NCBI GenBank assembly: GCA_963818925.1
Contig: CAWFTN010000002.1
Location: 71,501 to 135,500 of the forward strand
Length of the DNA stretch: 64,000 nucleotides
Origin: JAMXLG01 sp963818925
GTDB lineage: Bacteria > Vulcanimicrobiota > Vulcanimicrobiia > Vulcanimicrobiales > Vulcanimicrobiaceae
Direction of reading: 5' to 3'
The position numbers were made by a program, and so were the translations under genes. Below, piece after piece: positions 16,780 through 25,229 of this stretch. The notes under the pieces were generated by a model. It ran no database searches, was not told the DNA's origin, and saw nothing but the letters and a program-made list of their open reading frames with translations. The stretch's first letter is position 1, and every line of letters starts with the position of its first letter.

Positions 16780-17635
16780 TGATCCGATCTACAACCATCA
16801 CCAAGCACATCAGTGCAAGGTAGAGCAAAGAGAACTTAAAGGTGCGCCGCGCCCAGGTCTTACCCGGGTCTTTCCACGTGCGCAACGTATCGTACAGAAA
16901 GATTCCGCCGAGCACGACGGCTGCCGCGGTATAAACCGCTCCCATGATATGAAGCGGATAGAGAAGCACGGATGCGGCGACCAGCAGAATCGTGTAATAG
17001 ATGATCTCGCGCTTCGTGCGTTCCTCGCCGCTCACGTTGGGCATCATTGGAATCTTTGCTTTGTGGTAGTCGATTTCGGTCATCAACGCGAGCGACCAAA
17101 AGTGCGGCGGCGTCCAGAGGAAGATCAATGCAAAGAGCCCGAGCGCGGGACCGCCGATCTGGTGCGTTATTGCGGCCCAGCCGACGAGCGGCGGAACGGA
17201 ACCCGCGGCACCGCCGATTACGATGTTGAGCGGTGTGATGCGTTTGAGCCACATCGTGTAGATCACGACGTAGTAGACGTTCCCGGCGAGCGAGAGCCAC
17301 GCGGCAAGCGGATTGACAAGGAAGAAGAGCATCGCGAATGCGGTGATCCCGAGAATGACCGCATAGATCGTCGCATTGCGTACGGTGACACGGCCTTGCG
17401 GAATCGGACGCGACATCGTGCGTTTCATCAATCCATCGATATCGGAATCGTATACGCAATTGAGCGCACCTGCGGAACCGGCTGCGAGCGCGCCGCCGAG
17501 CAGCGTCCAGAACGTGACCGCGAGCGGCGGAATGCCGCGAGCCGCCATGATCATTGCGGCCGCCGTCGTGATCAGGAGCAGCACGATGATGCGCGGTTTG
17601 GCAAGTTCGAAGTAGTCGCGAATAACGGTGCTCAC
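16772..17635 (-). CDS. ctaB: Protoheme IX farnesyltransferase (heme O synthase)
   Basis: A 287-residue UbiA-family prenyltransferase. GALNCVYDSDIDGLMKRTMS carries the N-x-x-x-D-x-x-x-D prenyl-diphosphate/Mg site of CtaB (the family form is N-x-(Y/F)-D-x-D-x-x-M-x-R-T). The second aspartate region is LALMTEIDYHKAKIPMMPN, diagnostic for heme O synthase. About nine membrane helices. It adds a farnesyl group to heme b for the caa3 oxidase encoded at 6115-9571. GTG start at 17635 abuts the ctaA TAG stop directly, with no intergenic base. Confidence 0.95.
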   Translation of the reverse strand: MSTVIRDYFELAKPRIIVLLLITTAAAMIMAARGIPPLAVTFWTLLGGALAAGSAGALNCVYDSDIDGLMKRTMSRPIPQGRVTVRNATIYAVILGITAFAMLFFLVNPLAAWLSLAGNVYYVVIYTMWLKRITPLNIVIGGAAGSVPPLVGWAAITHQIGGPALGLFALIFLWTPPHFWSLALMTEIDYHKAKIPMMPNVSGEERTKREIIYYTILLVAASVLLYPLHIMGAVYTAAAVVLGGIFLYDTLRTWKDPGKTWARRTFKFSLLYLALMCLVMVVDRIIA

Positions 17636-18535
17636 CTAGGCAACCACGCTATTCGTGCGCGCGGCGTACGTATCGATTGCGCTGAAGAGCGATGCAACGA
17701 CGAACGAGAGAAAAACGAGCGCGGCATTAAACGCGTGGGCTTCGCGCAGATCCATCGGAAGACGCAACGCGACGTTGAGCAACCCCAGCAAAACTTGCAC
17801 GAACACGAGCACGATACCAACGCTCACGGCCGCACGAACACGCGCGCTTACCGGCCGCAGCCAGGCGAGTGCGAACGAGACAACGGCGCAGAGGAACGTT
17901 CCGCCGGCGATGACGCGATGAAGCATCTGCACGTATTGACCTTCGCTGTAGACGACGACGTTGCCCGCGCAGTTTGGAATTGATAAGCATGCAAGTCCGG
18001 CGCCGCTGGAGCTTACAAATGCGCCCACGCACATCGTTACGAACGCAACGAGCGCGGTGCCGCAAAGCACCCCGAGCAGCGAGATTTCGGCCGGTTGCTC
18101 CCGCGCGGGACGCGCATCGGATGCAAAGAGCATCATTGCAACGAGCGATGCGATAAATGCCATCGCTGTTCCCCAGTGCAGAACGACCGACATCGGACTG
18201 TTCGAAAGATGGACGGTCGCAGCACCGAGCAGACATTGAGTGACAAAGAGCGCGCCGATTACACCGAGGACGGGTGACACAAACGGTGAGCGCGCACGAA
18301 CGCGCCACGCACCAATCATGACCGCGATCACTAATGGAGCAACGCAAAATGCAAAGAGACGGTGCGTCCATTCCCACACCGTTCCGTCGGCCAGAGACGG
18401 CACGAGCATTCCGTGGCAGAGCGGCCAATCGGGACACGTCATACCGGCGCCATTGATACGCGTCCAGCTACCGAGCATTACGGTGCAGAGCGCGACAACG
18501 ACCGCCGCCGCCGAAAGACGTCGCAGAGTCTTCAT
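17636..18535 (-). CDS. ctaA: Heme A synthase
   Basis: A 299-residue COX15/CtaA protein with eight predicted helices in two repeats. The first periplasmic loop has GMTCPDWPLCHG and the second has GLACLSIPNCAGNV, the two cysteine pairs typical of bacterial CtaA. HRLFAF and VLHWGTA in the first half, and LHRVIAGGTF in the second, give heme-ligand histidines. It oxidises heme O to heme A. With ctaB it forms the heme A operon, separated from the oxidase structural genes by about 7 kb. The intergenic space to the next gene (18536-18602) has a possible TAAAAT -10 but no well-spaced -35. Confidence 0.95.
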   Translation of the reverse strand: MKTLRRLSAAAVVVALCTVMLGSWTRINGAGMTCPDWPLCHGMLVPSLADGTVWEWTHRLFAFCVAPLVIAVMIGAWRVRARSPFVSPVLGVIGALFVTQCLLGAATVHLSNSPMSVVLHWGTAMAFIASLVAMMLFASDARPAREQPAEISLLGVLCGTALVAFVTMCVGAFVSSSGAGLACLSIPNCAGNVVVYSEGQYVQMLHRVIAGGTFLCAVVSFALAWLRPVSARVRAAVSVGIVLVFVQVLLGLLNVALRLPMDLREAHAFNAALVFLSFVVASLFSAIDTYAARTNSVVA

Positions 18536-18602
18536 CTAGTTGAATTTTAGCCTACGCGCCGGGCGGCAACCAGGCAACGACAGGGGTCTTACCGGAAGGC
18601 TT

Positions 18603-19325
18603 TTAGCAGCGCTCGCTTACTTCGGCGATATGGCCGCCGGCCGTCAATTCATCCCGAAAAATGTCTGGGATGCGGTGCTCGAAGTCGCGCCCCGCATTGC
18701 CGGCCATCTCGACGTCTTGTTCGGGGGGATGCACTTGCGAGGCATCGGCGATGTGCTGCTGCACCATGTAGTTCGTGCTGAGCGTCGCCGCCCACTCATC
18801 CGTCATGTCGTAGCCCGGGCCGAACTCGCGATTGAGCGCGACGCGATTGGTGTCGCGCAACATGTCCGTCGTGTCTAAATATGCGACAAAACCATCAAGG
18901 TCGCGCTGGATCAAATGTTGGCGGTAGAGGACTCCCCCGAGCGCATCCGCGGCCGCTTTCAATTCACTCTGCTCTTGCTGATCTTGCGCAGTCTTCGCAA
19001 GATCGCGCAATTTATCGACCTCTTCCAAGCCCTTGCGGTAATCGCGATACATGTTGTCGCCGAGATTCTCGAGACGGTGTATCTCGTTCATACGGCTCAG
19101 GTCGTTGTCGGCAAGATCGTTTGAATGTAACGTCAGAATGACGCTACCGAGCGTAGCGTCGTTGTGAACGGCATGGTCGATTGCCGCGTTCACATGGGTT
19201 GCGAATTGGCTGCAAAACGGAGACGAACGCACCGTAACGATCGTCTTCAACGGTTCGGCCGAAGCGGTCGCAGTGGGAGCTGGGCCCGGCGTAACCGTGA
19301 TGATTGCCAATAGCAACGCGAGCAT
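18603..19325 (-). CDS. Exported helical protein of unknown function
   Basis: 240 residues with a short signal peptide, MLALLLAIITVTPGPAPTATASA. The mature part contains VRSSPFCSQFATHVNAAIDH, then long helices (MNEIHRLENLGDNMYRDYRK, KTAQDQQEQSELKAAADALG) that may form a coiled coil, and a C-terminal Pro/Asp-rich part. No family is recognised. It diverges from the lipoprotein gene at 19355 with only 29 bases between starts. Probably periplasmic. Confidence 0.6.
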   Translation of the reverse strand: MLALLLAIITVTPGPAPTATASAEPLKTIVTVRSSPFCSQFATHVNAAIDHAVHNDATLGSVILTLHSNDLADNDLSRMNEIHRLENLGDNMYRDYRKGLEEVDKLRDLAKTAQDQQEQSELKAAADALGGVLYRQHLIQRDLDGFVAYLDTTDMLRDTNRVALNREFGPGYDMTDEWAATLSTNYMVQQHIADASQVHPPEQDVEMAGNAGRDFEHRIPDIFRDELTAGGHIAEVSERC

Positions 19326-19354
19326 GACTTATTCTACAACGTGCCGACGGCGGA

Positions 19355-19843
19355 ATGAGTGACCGGCAACAAGGAATGTCTCGCGTATGCCCCGCGCGAA
19401 AGCCGAAATCAGTGAAGCGCTGGTGGGCCCTGATGGCGCTGCTGCTTCTGGCCGGGTGCCGGGAAGTGCGCGTCAAGACCTATGCAACCGGCACGACCCC
19501 GGTCATGGGCGGCAATCAAATCGTCATCGTCCGCGACCAACCGTCTTTGGAGCACCTGGGCATCAAGGCGCCGGTCCGGTTCAAAGGCGAGTTCGGCGTC
19601 GTGCTCTTGCTTGGTCCCCACAATCGAACCGGGTATCGCCAAATCGTGGAGTCCATCCGGGCAAACGACGAGCGCGTACGTGTAGTAGCCTTTGAGTCAG
19701 CCCCAGGAGACGGCGGCGAACCGACGGCGGACTACCGGACGTACACCTTGTGGATCATCCCAAACAGCGTCTATCGCCGCGGCATCCGGGTAGAAGTGGT
19801 GACGCCGGGGGACGAACCCGTGGCTCAAACGGAGCTGCCTTAA
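19355..19843 (+). CDS. Putative lipoprotein of unknown function
   Basis: 162 residues from ATG 19355; an in-frame ATG at 19376 gives a more usual signal length and may be the true start. A charged n-region (PARKPKSVKRWW) is followed by ALMALLLLAGCRE, a good lipobox with the cysteine at the acylation site. The mature part, VLLLGPHNRTGYRQIVESIR and TYTLWIIPNSVYRRGIRVEV, looks like a small beta-sandwich (protease-inhibitor-like arrangement is possible). Not recognised. No clear ribosome site for either start. Confidence 0.6.
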   Translation: MSDRQQGMSRVCPARKPKSVKRWWALMALLLLAGCREVRVKTYATGTTPVMGGNQIVIVRDQPSLEHLGIKAPVRFKGEFGVVLLLGPHNRTGYRQIVESIRANDERVRVVAFESAPGDGGEPTADYRTYTLWIIPNSVYRRGIRVEVVTPGDEPVAQTELP

Positions 19844-19897
19844 AATTCACATGAACTTCGGTCAGGTTGGAGACGCGAAGGGACGATACAAAACACC

Positions 19898-20959
19898 GTG
19901 ATTGAACCGGTATTGCAGTTCGAGACGAAGGTAGAACGCCTCGGCGTCGTGATGTCGCCCGACGGCGACCCTACAGAAATCGAAGGTGTGTTGAATCCCG
20001 CGACCGCGCGCACGCGCGACGGCCGCTTGTTGATGTATCCGCGCGCCGTTGCGAAGGGAAATATTTCCCGCGTCGGGCGCGTGCACGTGCACGAGCGTCC
20101 CGGCGAGGGATTCGAGGTGCATCGCGAAGGGTTTGCGCTCCAACCCGAAGCGCCGTATGAAGTGCGTCCACATCCCGGTTACGGATGTGAAGATCCGCGG
20201 ACGACCTTCGTTCCGAAGCTCGACGCGTACGTCATGCTGTACACCGCGTACGGACCTGCAGGCCCTCGTCTTGCAATTGCGCTCTCCGGCGATGGATATT
20301 CGTGGAAGCGTTTAGGCTTGCTGCATTTCACGGAGCCCGGCATGGCGCAAGGCGACGACAAAGACGGCGCATTCTTCCCCGAACCCGTGATTTCGCCGAA
20401 GGGCGTTCCGTCGTTTGCATTCTTTCACCGCCCGATGCTGCATCTTTCGGCGGTCGACGGACGCGCAGCGATTCCCATGATCGAGCGCATGCCGTTTGGC
20501 GATCGTGAATCGATTCGCGTAGGATACATCCCGCTCGAACCGGCACTGCAAGATCGCAACCGGTTGTTGGATGTTGCTGAAAGCACGCTCGTCCTCTCAC
20601 CCGACGATCAATGGGGATCGATCAAGATCGGGGGCGGTACGCCGCCCGTCCGCATCGCGGAAGGATGGATGTCGCTCTATCACGCGGTCGATCTGCTTGA
20701 CATTAGCGGCGCGAAACCGAAGTTTCGCTATAGCGCCGGCATCTTGATCCAAGATTACGAACGTCCCGACAAAGTGCTCTATCGCTCGCCGCAACCGGTG
20801 CTCGCTCCGGAATCGGAGCTGGAGCGTACCGGTATCGTGGACAACGTCGTTTTCCCGACCGGAATCGACCCCCGCGAGGATCTCGGTCCGCGCGTGTTCG
20901 ACATCTATTACGGTATGGCGGATTACACGATCGGCGCCGCGCGCCTCACGCTGTCATAA
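19898..20959 (+). CDS. Glycoside hydrolase family 130-like phosphorylase
   Basis: 353 residues with the five-bladed beta-propeller pattern of GH130. EIEGVLNPATARTRDGRLLM and GYGCEDPRTTFVPKLDAYVM match the segments holding the family catalytic aspartate and phosphate-binding residues; EPVISPKGVPSFAFFHRPML follows. GH130 members phosphorolyse beta-mannosides such as mannosyl-glucose or mannosyl-GlcNAc; which one is not predictable here. Start is GTG 19898 with AAGGGA about 14 bases upstream, not ideal. It is followed with no gap by a small exported protein gene and then prfC. Confidence 0.85.
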   Translation: MIEPVLQFETKVERLGVVMSPDGDPTEIEGVLNPATARTRDGRLLMYPRAVAKGNISRVGRVHVHERPGEGFEVHREGFALQPEAPYEVRPHPGYGCEDPRTTFVPKLDAYVMLYTAYGPAGPRLAIALSGDGYSWKRLGLLHFTEPGMAQGDDKDGAFFPEPVISPKGVPSFAFFHRPMLHLSAVDGRAAIPMIERMPFGDRESIRVGYIPLEPALQDRNRLLDVAESTLVLSPDDQWGSIKIGGGTPPVRIAEGWMSLYHAVDLLDISGAKPKFRYSAGILIQDYERPDKVLYRSPQPVLAPESELERTGIVDNVVFPTGIDPREDLGPRVFDIYYGMADYTIGAARLTLS

Positions 20960-21457
20960 TTGCTGCGATACTACGCTATTGCGACGTGCATCGTGCTTGC
21001 GGTCGCCGTTCTCGCAACGGCGTGGAGTAACCGCGACCGCATTCGCGAGAGCGTGGCGCCGAAGTCGCCGCCGCGGCAGTTTGCGGCGGCCACGACGCCG
21101 CACGGCGGATTCGAGGGTGAAGGCGGCCCAGGCAATGCGCCCATGCGCGGCGATGCGCCGTGGGCACTTTCGGCGCTCCCCGATTGCCTGATCCCGCAAT
21201 CCGAATCCACCGGAACGCTTGCTTACGTGCGGTCGAAGGTGCCGGCGGGCGCAACCGCCGTGCCGGCGGGGACGATTCTCCACTACGGACCGTGCACGAT
21301 TTTGGTGCGCGACGGCGAAGCGCTCGTCTCGCGAGGCCCAGATCGTCTGCGCATTCCGCCCCACGTGACACTCTATCGCGCGGGAAGTCGTCTTGCGCTT
21401 CTTCGTGAAAGCGACGGGACAGGCGAGCTGCGCGTCTATGCGACATCGAGTCTTTAG
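20960..21457 (+). CDS. Exported or membrane-anchored protein of unknown function
   Basis: 165 residues from TTG 20960, the codon immediately after the GH130 stop. The N-terminus RYYAIATCIVLAVAVLATAW is a signal or anchor. A Gly/Pro-rich linker follows, then CLIPQSESTGTLAYVRSKV and TILHYGPCTILVRDGEALVS, a beta-rich domain with two cysteines. No family recognised. The abutting start means it is probably translated by re-initiation after the GH130 gene. Ten bases separate it from prfC. Confidence 0.55.
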   Translation: MLRYYAIATCIVLAVAVLATAWSNRDRIRESVAPKSPPRQFAAATTPHGGFEGEGGPGNAPMRGDAPWALSALPDCLIPQSESTGTLAYVRSKVPAGATAVPAGTILHYGPCTILVRDGEALVSRGPDRLRIPPHVTLYRAGSRLALLRESDGTGELRVYATSSL

Positions 21458-21466
21458 AAACAATCA

Positions 21467-23062
21467 ATGAACTTAACCGACGAAGTGTGCAAACGCCGGA
21501 CGTTTGCAATCATCTCTCATCCGGACGCCGGAAAGACGACGCTCACGGAAAAGCTTCTGCTGTACGGCGGAGCGATTCACGTTGCGGGTCAAGTTTCGGC
21601 GCGCAGACGTCAGCGCGCGGTAACGAGCGATTGGATGCAGCTCGAACGCGAACGCGGCATTTCAATCACGTCGACGGTTCTGCAGTTTCCGTATAACGGC
21701 TACACCATCAATTTGCTTGATACGCCGGGTCACCAAGATTTCGGCGAGGATACGTATCGCACGTTGCTTGCTGCGGACGCAGCCGTCATGCTCATCGATT
21801 CGGCTAAGGGCGTCGAGCCGCAAACGAAAAAGCTCTTTGCGATCTGCCGCGAGCGCAAGATTCCGCTTTTCACGTTCATGAACAAAATGGATCGCCCAAG
21901 CCGCGATCCGTTGGAATTGCTCGACGAACTCGAACGCGTGCTCGGCATCGGCGCGTTTCCGATGAATTGGCCGCTCGGCAGCGGCGATACGTTCAAAGGC
22001 GTGTACGACCGGCAGACACGCGAACTGCATCTTTTCGAACGCAGCGCGCACGGCGCGACGAAAGCATCGGTGCAAACGGCCGATGCGAGCGATCCGAAAA
22101 TTCGTGAGATGGTGGACGAGACGACGTACCAGCAATTCGTCGACGCATTGGAGTTGCTCGAAGGCGCGGGTGAAGCGTTCGATCGCGACGCGATGCTGCG
22201 TGGTGAAATCACGCCGGTCTTTTTCGGATCCGCCGTCACAAACTTCGGGGTTCAGCTTTTCCTCGACGAATTCATCACCATGAGCCCGCCGCCGGCCGCT
22301 CGCGGCAGTGTCGATCCCTCCGACGAACGGTTCACCGGCTTCGTTTTCAAGATTCAGGCGAACATGGATCCGCGTCACCGCGATCGCATCGCCTTCATCC
22401 GCGTCTGTTCCGGCAAGTTCGAGCGTGACATGATCGTACGCAACGAGCGCACCGGCAAAGACGTCCGCCTGGCGCGCGCGATGAAACTGTTTGCCGATGA
22501 ACGCGAATCGCTCGACGCGGCATATGCCGGCGACGTCGTCGGACTGGCGAACCCGGGCGTTTTCGCGATCGGAGATACCCTCTACGAAGGTGCGCCGGTC
22601 GTCTTTCCCGCCATTCCGACCTTTGCCCCGGAACATTTCAGCGCCGTCCGGAGTATCGATACGTCGAGTTACAAATCGTTCGGCAAAGGCATCGCGCAGT
22701 TGCGCGAAGAGGGAGCGGTGCAAGTTTTCTATCCGTGGGGCTCGACGCGAACCGAACCGATCATGGCGGTCGTCGGCGAGTTGCAATTCGAGGTCGCGAA
22801 ATATCGGCTCGAATCGGAATACGGCGTGAAAACGGTCTTCTCTGGTTTGCCCTACGCGCTGGCGCGCCGGGTCGAAGGCGATCCCGACGTCGCGGCGCGA
22901 GCGCAAATGCCGTCGAACGCGAAACTCGTCGAGGATTGGGAAGGCCGTCCGGTCGCGCTGTTCGAGAGCGAGTGGAGCGTGCGGCTCGCGCAAGAGTGGA
23001 ATCCCAACCTCGTGTTTGCACCGTTTGTTGCCGAAGTCGCAGAGGAGACGATCCCATCGTGA
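21467..23062 (+). CDS. prfC: Peptide chain release factor 3
   Basis: A 531-residue translational GTPase. G1 is HPDAGKTT (residues 18-25), the RF3-type switch region contains TSDWMQLERERGISITST, G3 is DTPGH (85-89) and G4 NKMD (139-142). The C-terminal region VGELQFEVAKYRLESEYGVK is the RF3-specific domain. RF3 releases RF1 or RF2 from the ribosome after peptide release. Length equals E. coli RF3. The stop codon overlaps the GTG of the next lipoprotein gene, an unusual coupling for a translation factor. Confidence 0.96.
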   Translation: MNLTDEVCKRRTFAIISHPDAGKTTLTEKLLLYGGAIHVAGQVSARRRQRAVTSDWMQLERERGISITSTVLQFPYNGYTINLLDTPGHQDFGEDTYRTLLAADAAVMLIDSAKGVEPQTKKLFAICRERKIPLFTFMNKMDRPSRDPLELLDELERVLGIGAFPMNWPLGSGDTFKGVYDRQTRELHLFERSAHGATKASVQTADASDPKIREMVDETTYQQFVDALELLEGAGEAFDRDAMLRGEITPVFFGSAVTNFGVQLFLDEFITMSPPPAARGSVDPSDERFTGFVFKIQANMDPRHRDRIAFIRVCSGKFERDMIVRNERTGKDVRLARAMKLFADERESLDAAYAGDVVGLANPGVFAIGDTLYEGAPVVFPAIPTFAPEHFSAVRSIDTSSYKSFGKGIAQLREEGAVQVFYPWGSTRTEPIMAVVGELQFEVAKYRLESEYGVKTVFSGLPYALARRVEGDPDVAARAQMPSNAKLVEDWEGRPVALFESEWSVRLAQEWNPNLVFAPFVAEVAEETIPS

Positions 23063-23427
23063 AGACTCAATCGTTGCTCGCCGCTCTCGTTTGCGGTGCG
23101 CTTCTTGCCGGATGTTCGTTTCAAAATAAATACGAGCGCGAAGGACAGAAGATCACCGAAGCCGTCATGCATAACGACATGAGCCCGGTCAAGGACGACC
23201 TGGCACCGAACGTCAAGTTGACGAGGGTGCAGGTTGCGAACTGGTCGGACGAACTCGACGCGCAGGGCAAGCTGGACTCGATCAAAGAGGTTACGCCGTG
23301 TAATCGCACCGGCTACCACTGCTTGACCGTGAAGTTCGACAAGAGCACGTATAACGAGTGGATTCAATTCGACGACCAAAACAAAGTCGTAAACTGGTAC
23401 TTCCACGCGGCGCCTAATGCCGGTTAG
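23059..23427 (+). CDS. Small lipoprotein of unknown function
   Basis: 122 residues from GTG 23059, overlapping the prfC stop, with AGAGGAG (23041-23047) upstream. Signal and lipobox are clear: SLLAALVCGALLAGCSFQ. The mature region KITEAVMHNDMSPVKDDLAP then VTPCNRTGYHCLTVKFDKST and NEWIQFDDQNKVVNWYFHAA looks like a small cystatin or NTF2-like alpha+beta fold. No specific family recognised. It overlaps the threonine dehydratase start by 11 bases. Confidence 0.75.
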   Translation: MKTQSLLAALVCGALLAGCSFQNKYEREGQKITEAVMHNDMSPVKDDLAPNVKLTRVQVANWSDELDAQGKLDSIKEVTPCNRTGYHCLTVKFDKSTYNEWIQFDDQNKVVNWYFHAAPNAG

Positions 23428-24370
23428 TTACGATGACGTTCGCGCTGCGGCGCAGCGGTTGAACGGCGTTGCTCACCGCACGCCGGTCGTGACGTCCGTG
23501 ACACTCGATGACGCCATCGGCGCGCGTGTGTTCGTCAAGTGCGAAAATCTGCAGCGCATGGGCGCGTTCAAGTTCCGCGGTGCCTACAACCGGATGGTGC
23601 AGATGACGCCGGACGAACGCAAACGCGGCGTTGTAGCCTATTCGAGCGGCAATCACGCGCAAGGCGTGGCGCTCGCGGCGAAGCTGCTCGACATTCCGGC
23701 CGTCATCGTGATGCCGCGCGACGCGCCGGAAAGCAAACTCGCGGCGACGCGTGGATACGGCGCGGAAGTTGCGCTATACGAGCGCTCGGAAGAGAATCGC
23801 GCGGTCATCGCGCAAGGCATCGCCGACGAGCGCGGCGCGACGATCGTTCCGCCGTACGATGATGAACGCATCGTTGCGGGCGCGGGAACCGCGGCGCTCG
23901 AGTTGCTCGAAGACGCCGGCGATCTCGACATCATTGTAACGCCCGTGGGCGGCGGTGGATTGTTTTCCGGAACCGCACTCGCGGCGCATGGCCGCGATCC
24001 GAAGATCGAAGTGTGGGGCGTGGAACCGGCCGCAGGTGACGACGTAAAACAGTCGCTGGAAAAGGGCGAGCGCGTCGTGATCTCGGTGCCGAAAACGATT
24101 GCCGACGGCTTGCAGACGCAATCACCGGGCGACGTAACGTTCGGCGTGCTGCGCGAACATGCGGCCGGCATTGCGACAGTGAGCGATGAGGAACTAATCG
24201 AAGCGATGCGTTTCGTCTTCGAACGCATGAAGCTTGTCATCGAACCCAGCGGAGCAGCCGGCATTGCGGCGTTGCTGGGCCGCAAGATCGCGGTCGAAGG
24301 CAAACGCGTCGGCGTCATCATTAGCGGCGGGAACGTGGACCGCTCACGGTTTGCCTTGCTGATCGCCTGA
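23417..24370 (+). CDS. Threonine/serine dehydratase-like PLP enzyme
   Basis: A 317-residue fold-type II PLP enzyme without the C-terminal regulatory ACT domain of biosynthetic IlvA, so closer to catabolic threonine dehydratase, serine racemase or threo-3-hydroxyaspartate ammonia-lyase. PLP lysine is K52 in GAFKFRGAY; YSSGNHAQGVAL is the substrate loop, VTPVGGGGLFSG the phosphate-binding tetraglycine, and VGVIISGGNVD closes the site. It would deaminate hydroxy-amino acids to keto acids. It overlaps the lipoprotein gene upstream and runs 27 bases into the convergent marR gene. Confidence 0.9.
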   Translation: MPVSYDDVRAAAQRLNGVAHRTPVVTSVTLDDAIGARVFVKCENLQRMGAFKFRGAYNRMVQMTPDERKRGVVAYSSGNHAQGVALAAKLLDIPAVIVMPRDAPESKLAATRGYGAEVALYERSEENRAVIAQGIADERGATIVPPYDDERIVAGAGTAALELLEDAGDLDIIVTPVGGGGLFSGTALAAHGRDPKIEVWGVEPAAGDDVKQSLEKGERVVISVPKTIADGLQTQSPGDVTFGVLREHAAGIATVSDEELIEAMRFVFERMKLVIEPSGAAGIAALLGRKIAVEGKRVGVIISGGNVDRSRFALLIA

Positions 24371-24784
24371 GAACTGTTCTAGTAGTTCGGCCGCAGCTTC
24401 GAGCGTAGCAAGTTCTTTCGGTTTCGCATGGGAAAGAAGCGCTTCGAAGACGTCGATCCGTCGCGAACGCGCTTTCTCGAGTATCGTGCGACCGCGGCGC
24501 GTTGCGCGAAGGGTGGTCGCGCGGCGATCCGCTGCATCGGGTGCGCGCTCCACGAGTCCGGCGGCTTCCAGTCCCTGAACCAAACGCGTCATTGTGGGCG
24601 GCCGGACGCCTTCGGCTTCCGCTAATTTCGTCAGCGAGCAATCGCCGCCGAATACGAGGACAGAGAGCGCGGAAAGTCGTGCCGGTGAAAGTCCACTTTC
24701 GGCGTCCGCCGTACGTAGCGTGCGAAGAAGATGAATCGCCGCCGAATGCAGTTTGTCTGCGGTGTCGCGTTTATTCCGCGCCAT
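24344..24784 (-). CDS. MarR-family transcriptional regulator
   Basis: 146 residues with a winged helix-turn-helix: SPARLSALSVLVFGGDCSLT, LAEAEGVRPPTMTRLVQGLE as recognition region, and AGLVERAPDAADRRATTLRA as the wing with the conserved D-x-R-D/R motif. MarR dimers usually repress their own operon and release on binding a small phenolic or oxidant. The start overlaps the upstream VOC gene by 14 bases, so both are one transcript behind the palindrome at 25151-25165. That site is the likely operator. Confidence 0.9.
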   Translation of the reverse strand: MARNKRDTADKLHSAAIHLLRTLRTADAESGLSPARLSALSVLVFGGDCSLTKLAEAEGVRPPTMTRLVQGLEAAGLVERAPDAADRRATTLRATRRGRTILEKARSRRIDVFEALLSHAKPKELATLEAAAELLEQFSGDQQGKP

Positions 24785-25130
24785 AGAACGAAATCAAGTG
24801 TCCGTCGGGGTCGGCACAGGTGACCGACCACGCGGTGGGATTCACCGGTCGCGGCTCGTTCACAAGCGTAGCGCCGGTGTCCCGCAGCTCTTCGTATGCT
24901 GCACGAACGCTTGGCACGCTGAAGACCAGCTCGCTTGCGAACGTTGCGCCTCCGGTTATTCGGCCGCCCAAATCGGACGTGAGAACGATGGTCGTGCTCC
25001 CTGCATTCATAAACGCAAAGCCCTCGAACCGATGCAACAGCTCGAGACCCACAAAGGCCGTATAGAAATCGACGGAACGGTCGATATCCGTACTTCCCAG
25101 CATGACGAAGGTGAGTCCGCTCGTCTTCAT
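24771..25130 (-). CDS. VOC (glyoxalase/bleomycin-resistance/dioxygenase) family protein
   Basis: 119 residues from ATG 25130, with GAGG about six bases upstream; an earlier in-frame start at 25151 is less likely because it lies in the operator. The sequence has the two beta-alpha-beta-beta-beta modules of VOC proteins: LTFVMLGSTDIDRSVDFYTA at the start and AWSVTCADPDGHLISFYG at the end, with the metal-type residue E119 in the last strand. It may bind or inactivate a small molecule sensed by the co-transcribed MarR regulator. Confidence 0.85.
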   Translation of the reverse strand: MKTSGLTFVMLGSTDIDRSVDFYTAFVGLELLHRFEGFAFMNAGSTTIVLTSDLGGRITGGATFASELVFSVPSVRAAYEELRDTGATLVNEPRPVNPTAWSVTCADPDGHLISFYGAE

Positions 25131-25150
25131 GATTGCCTCGTTGGTTAACA

Positions 25151-25165
25151 TAGTTAGGCTAACTA
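25151..25165. promoter_or_regulatory. Palindromic operator upstream of the VOC-marR operon
   Basis: TAGTTAGGCTAACTA is a perfect 7-base inverted repeat with a single central base, 20 bases upstream of the VOC start. Its TTAG...CTAA core is like operators of SlyA/MarR-type regulators. TATGTT just beside it on the minus strand could be the -10 box. It most likely binds the MarR protein encoded in the operon it controls. Confidence 0.65.
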
Positions 25166-25179
25166 ATAATCTAGACCGA

Positions 25180-25211
25180 AAAACACCGGTTCGTCAAGGA
25201 GCCGGTGTTTT
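25180..25211 (-). terminator. Intrinsic terminator of the SPW-protein gene
   Basis: A ten-base-pair stem (AAAACACCGG and CCGGTGTTTT) with a 12-base loop, followed on the minus strand by a run of five T. It lies 19 bases beyond the stop of the SPW-protein gene and just before the operator of the VOC-marR operon, insulating the two minus-strand units. Because the stem is flanked by A on one side and T on the other it could work in both directions. Confidence 0.8.
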
Positions 25212-25229
25212 CGTTGGAGGCGATCGGGG

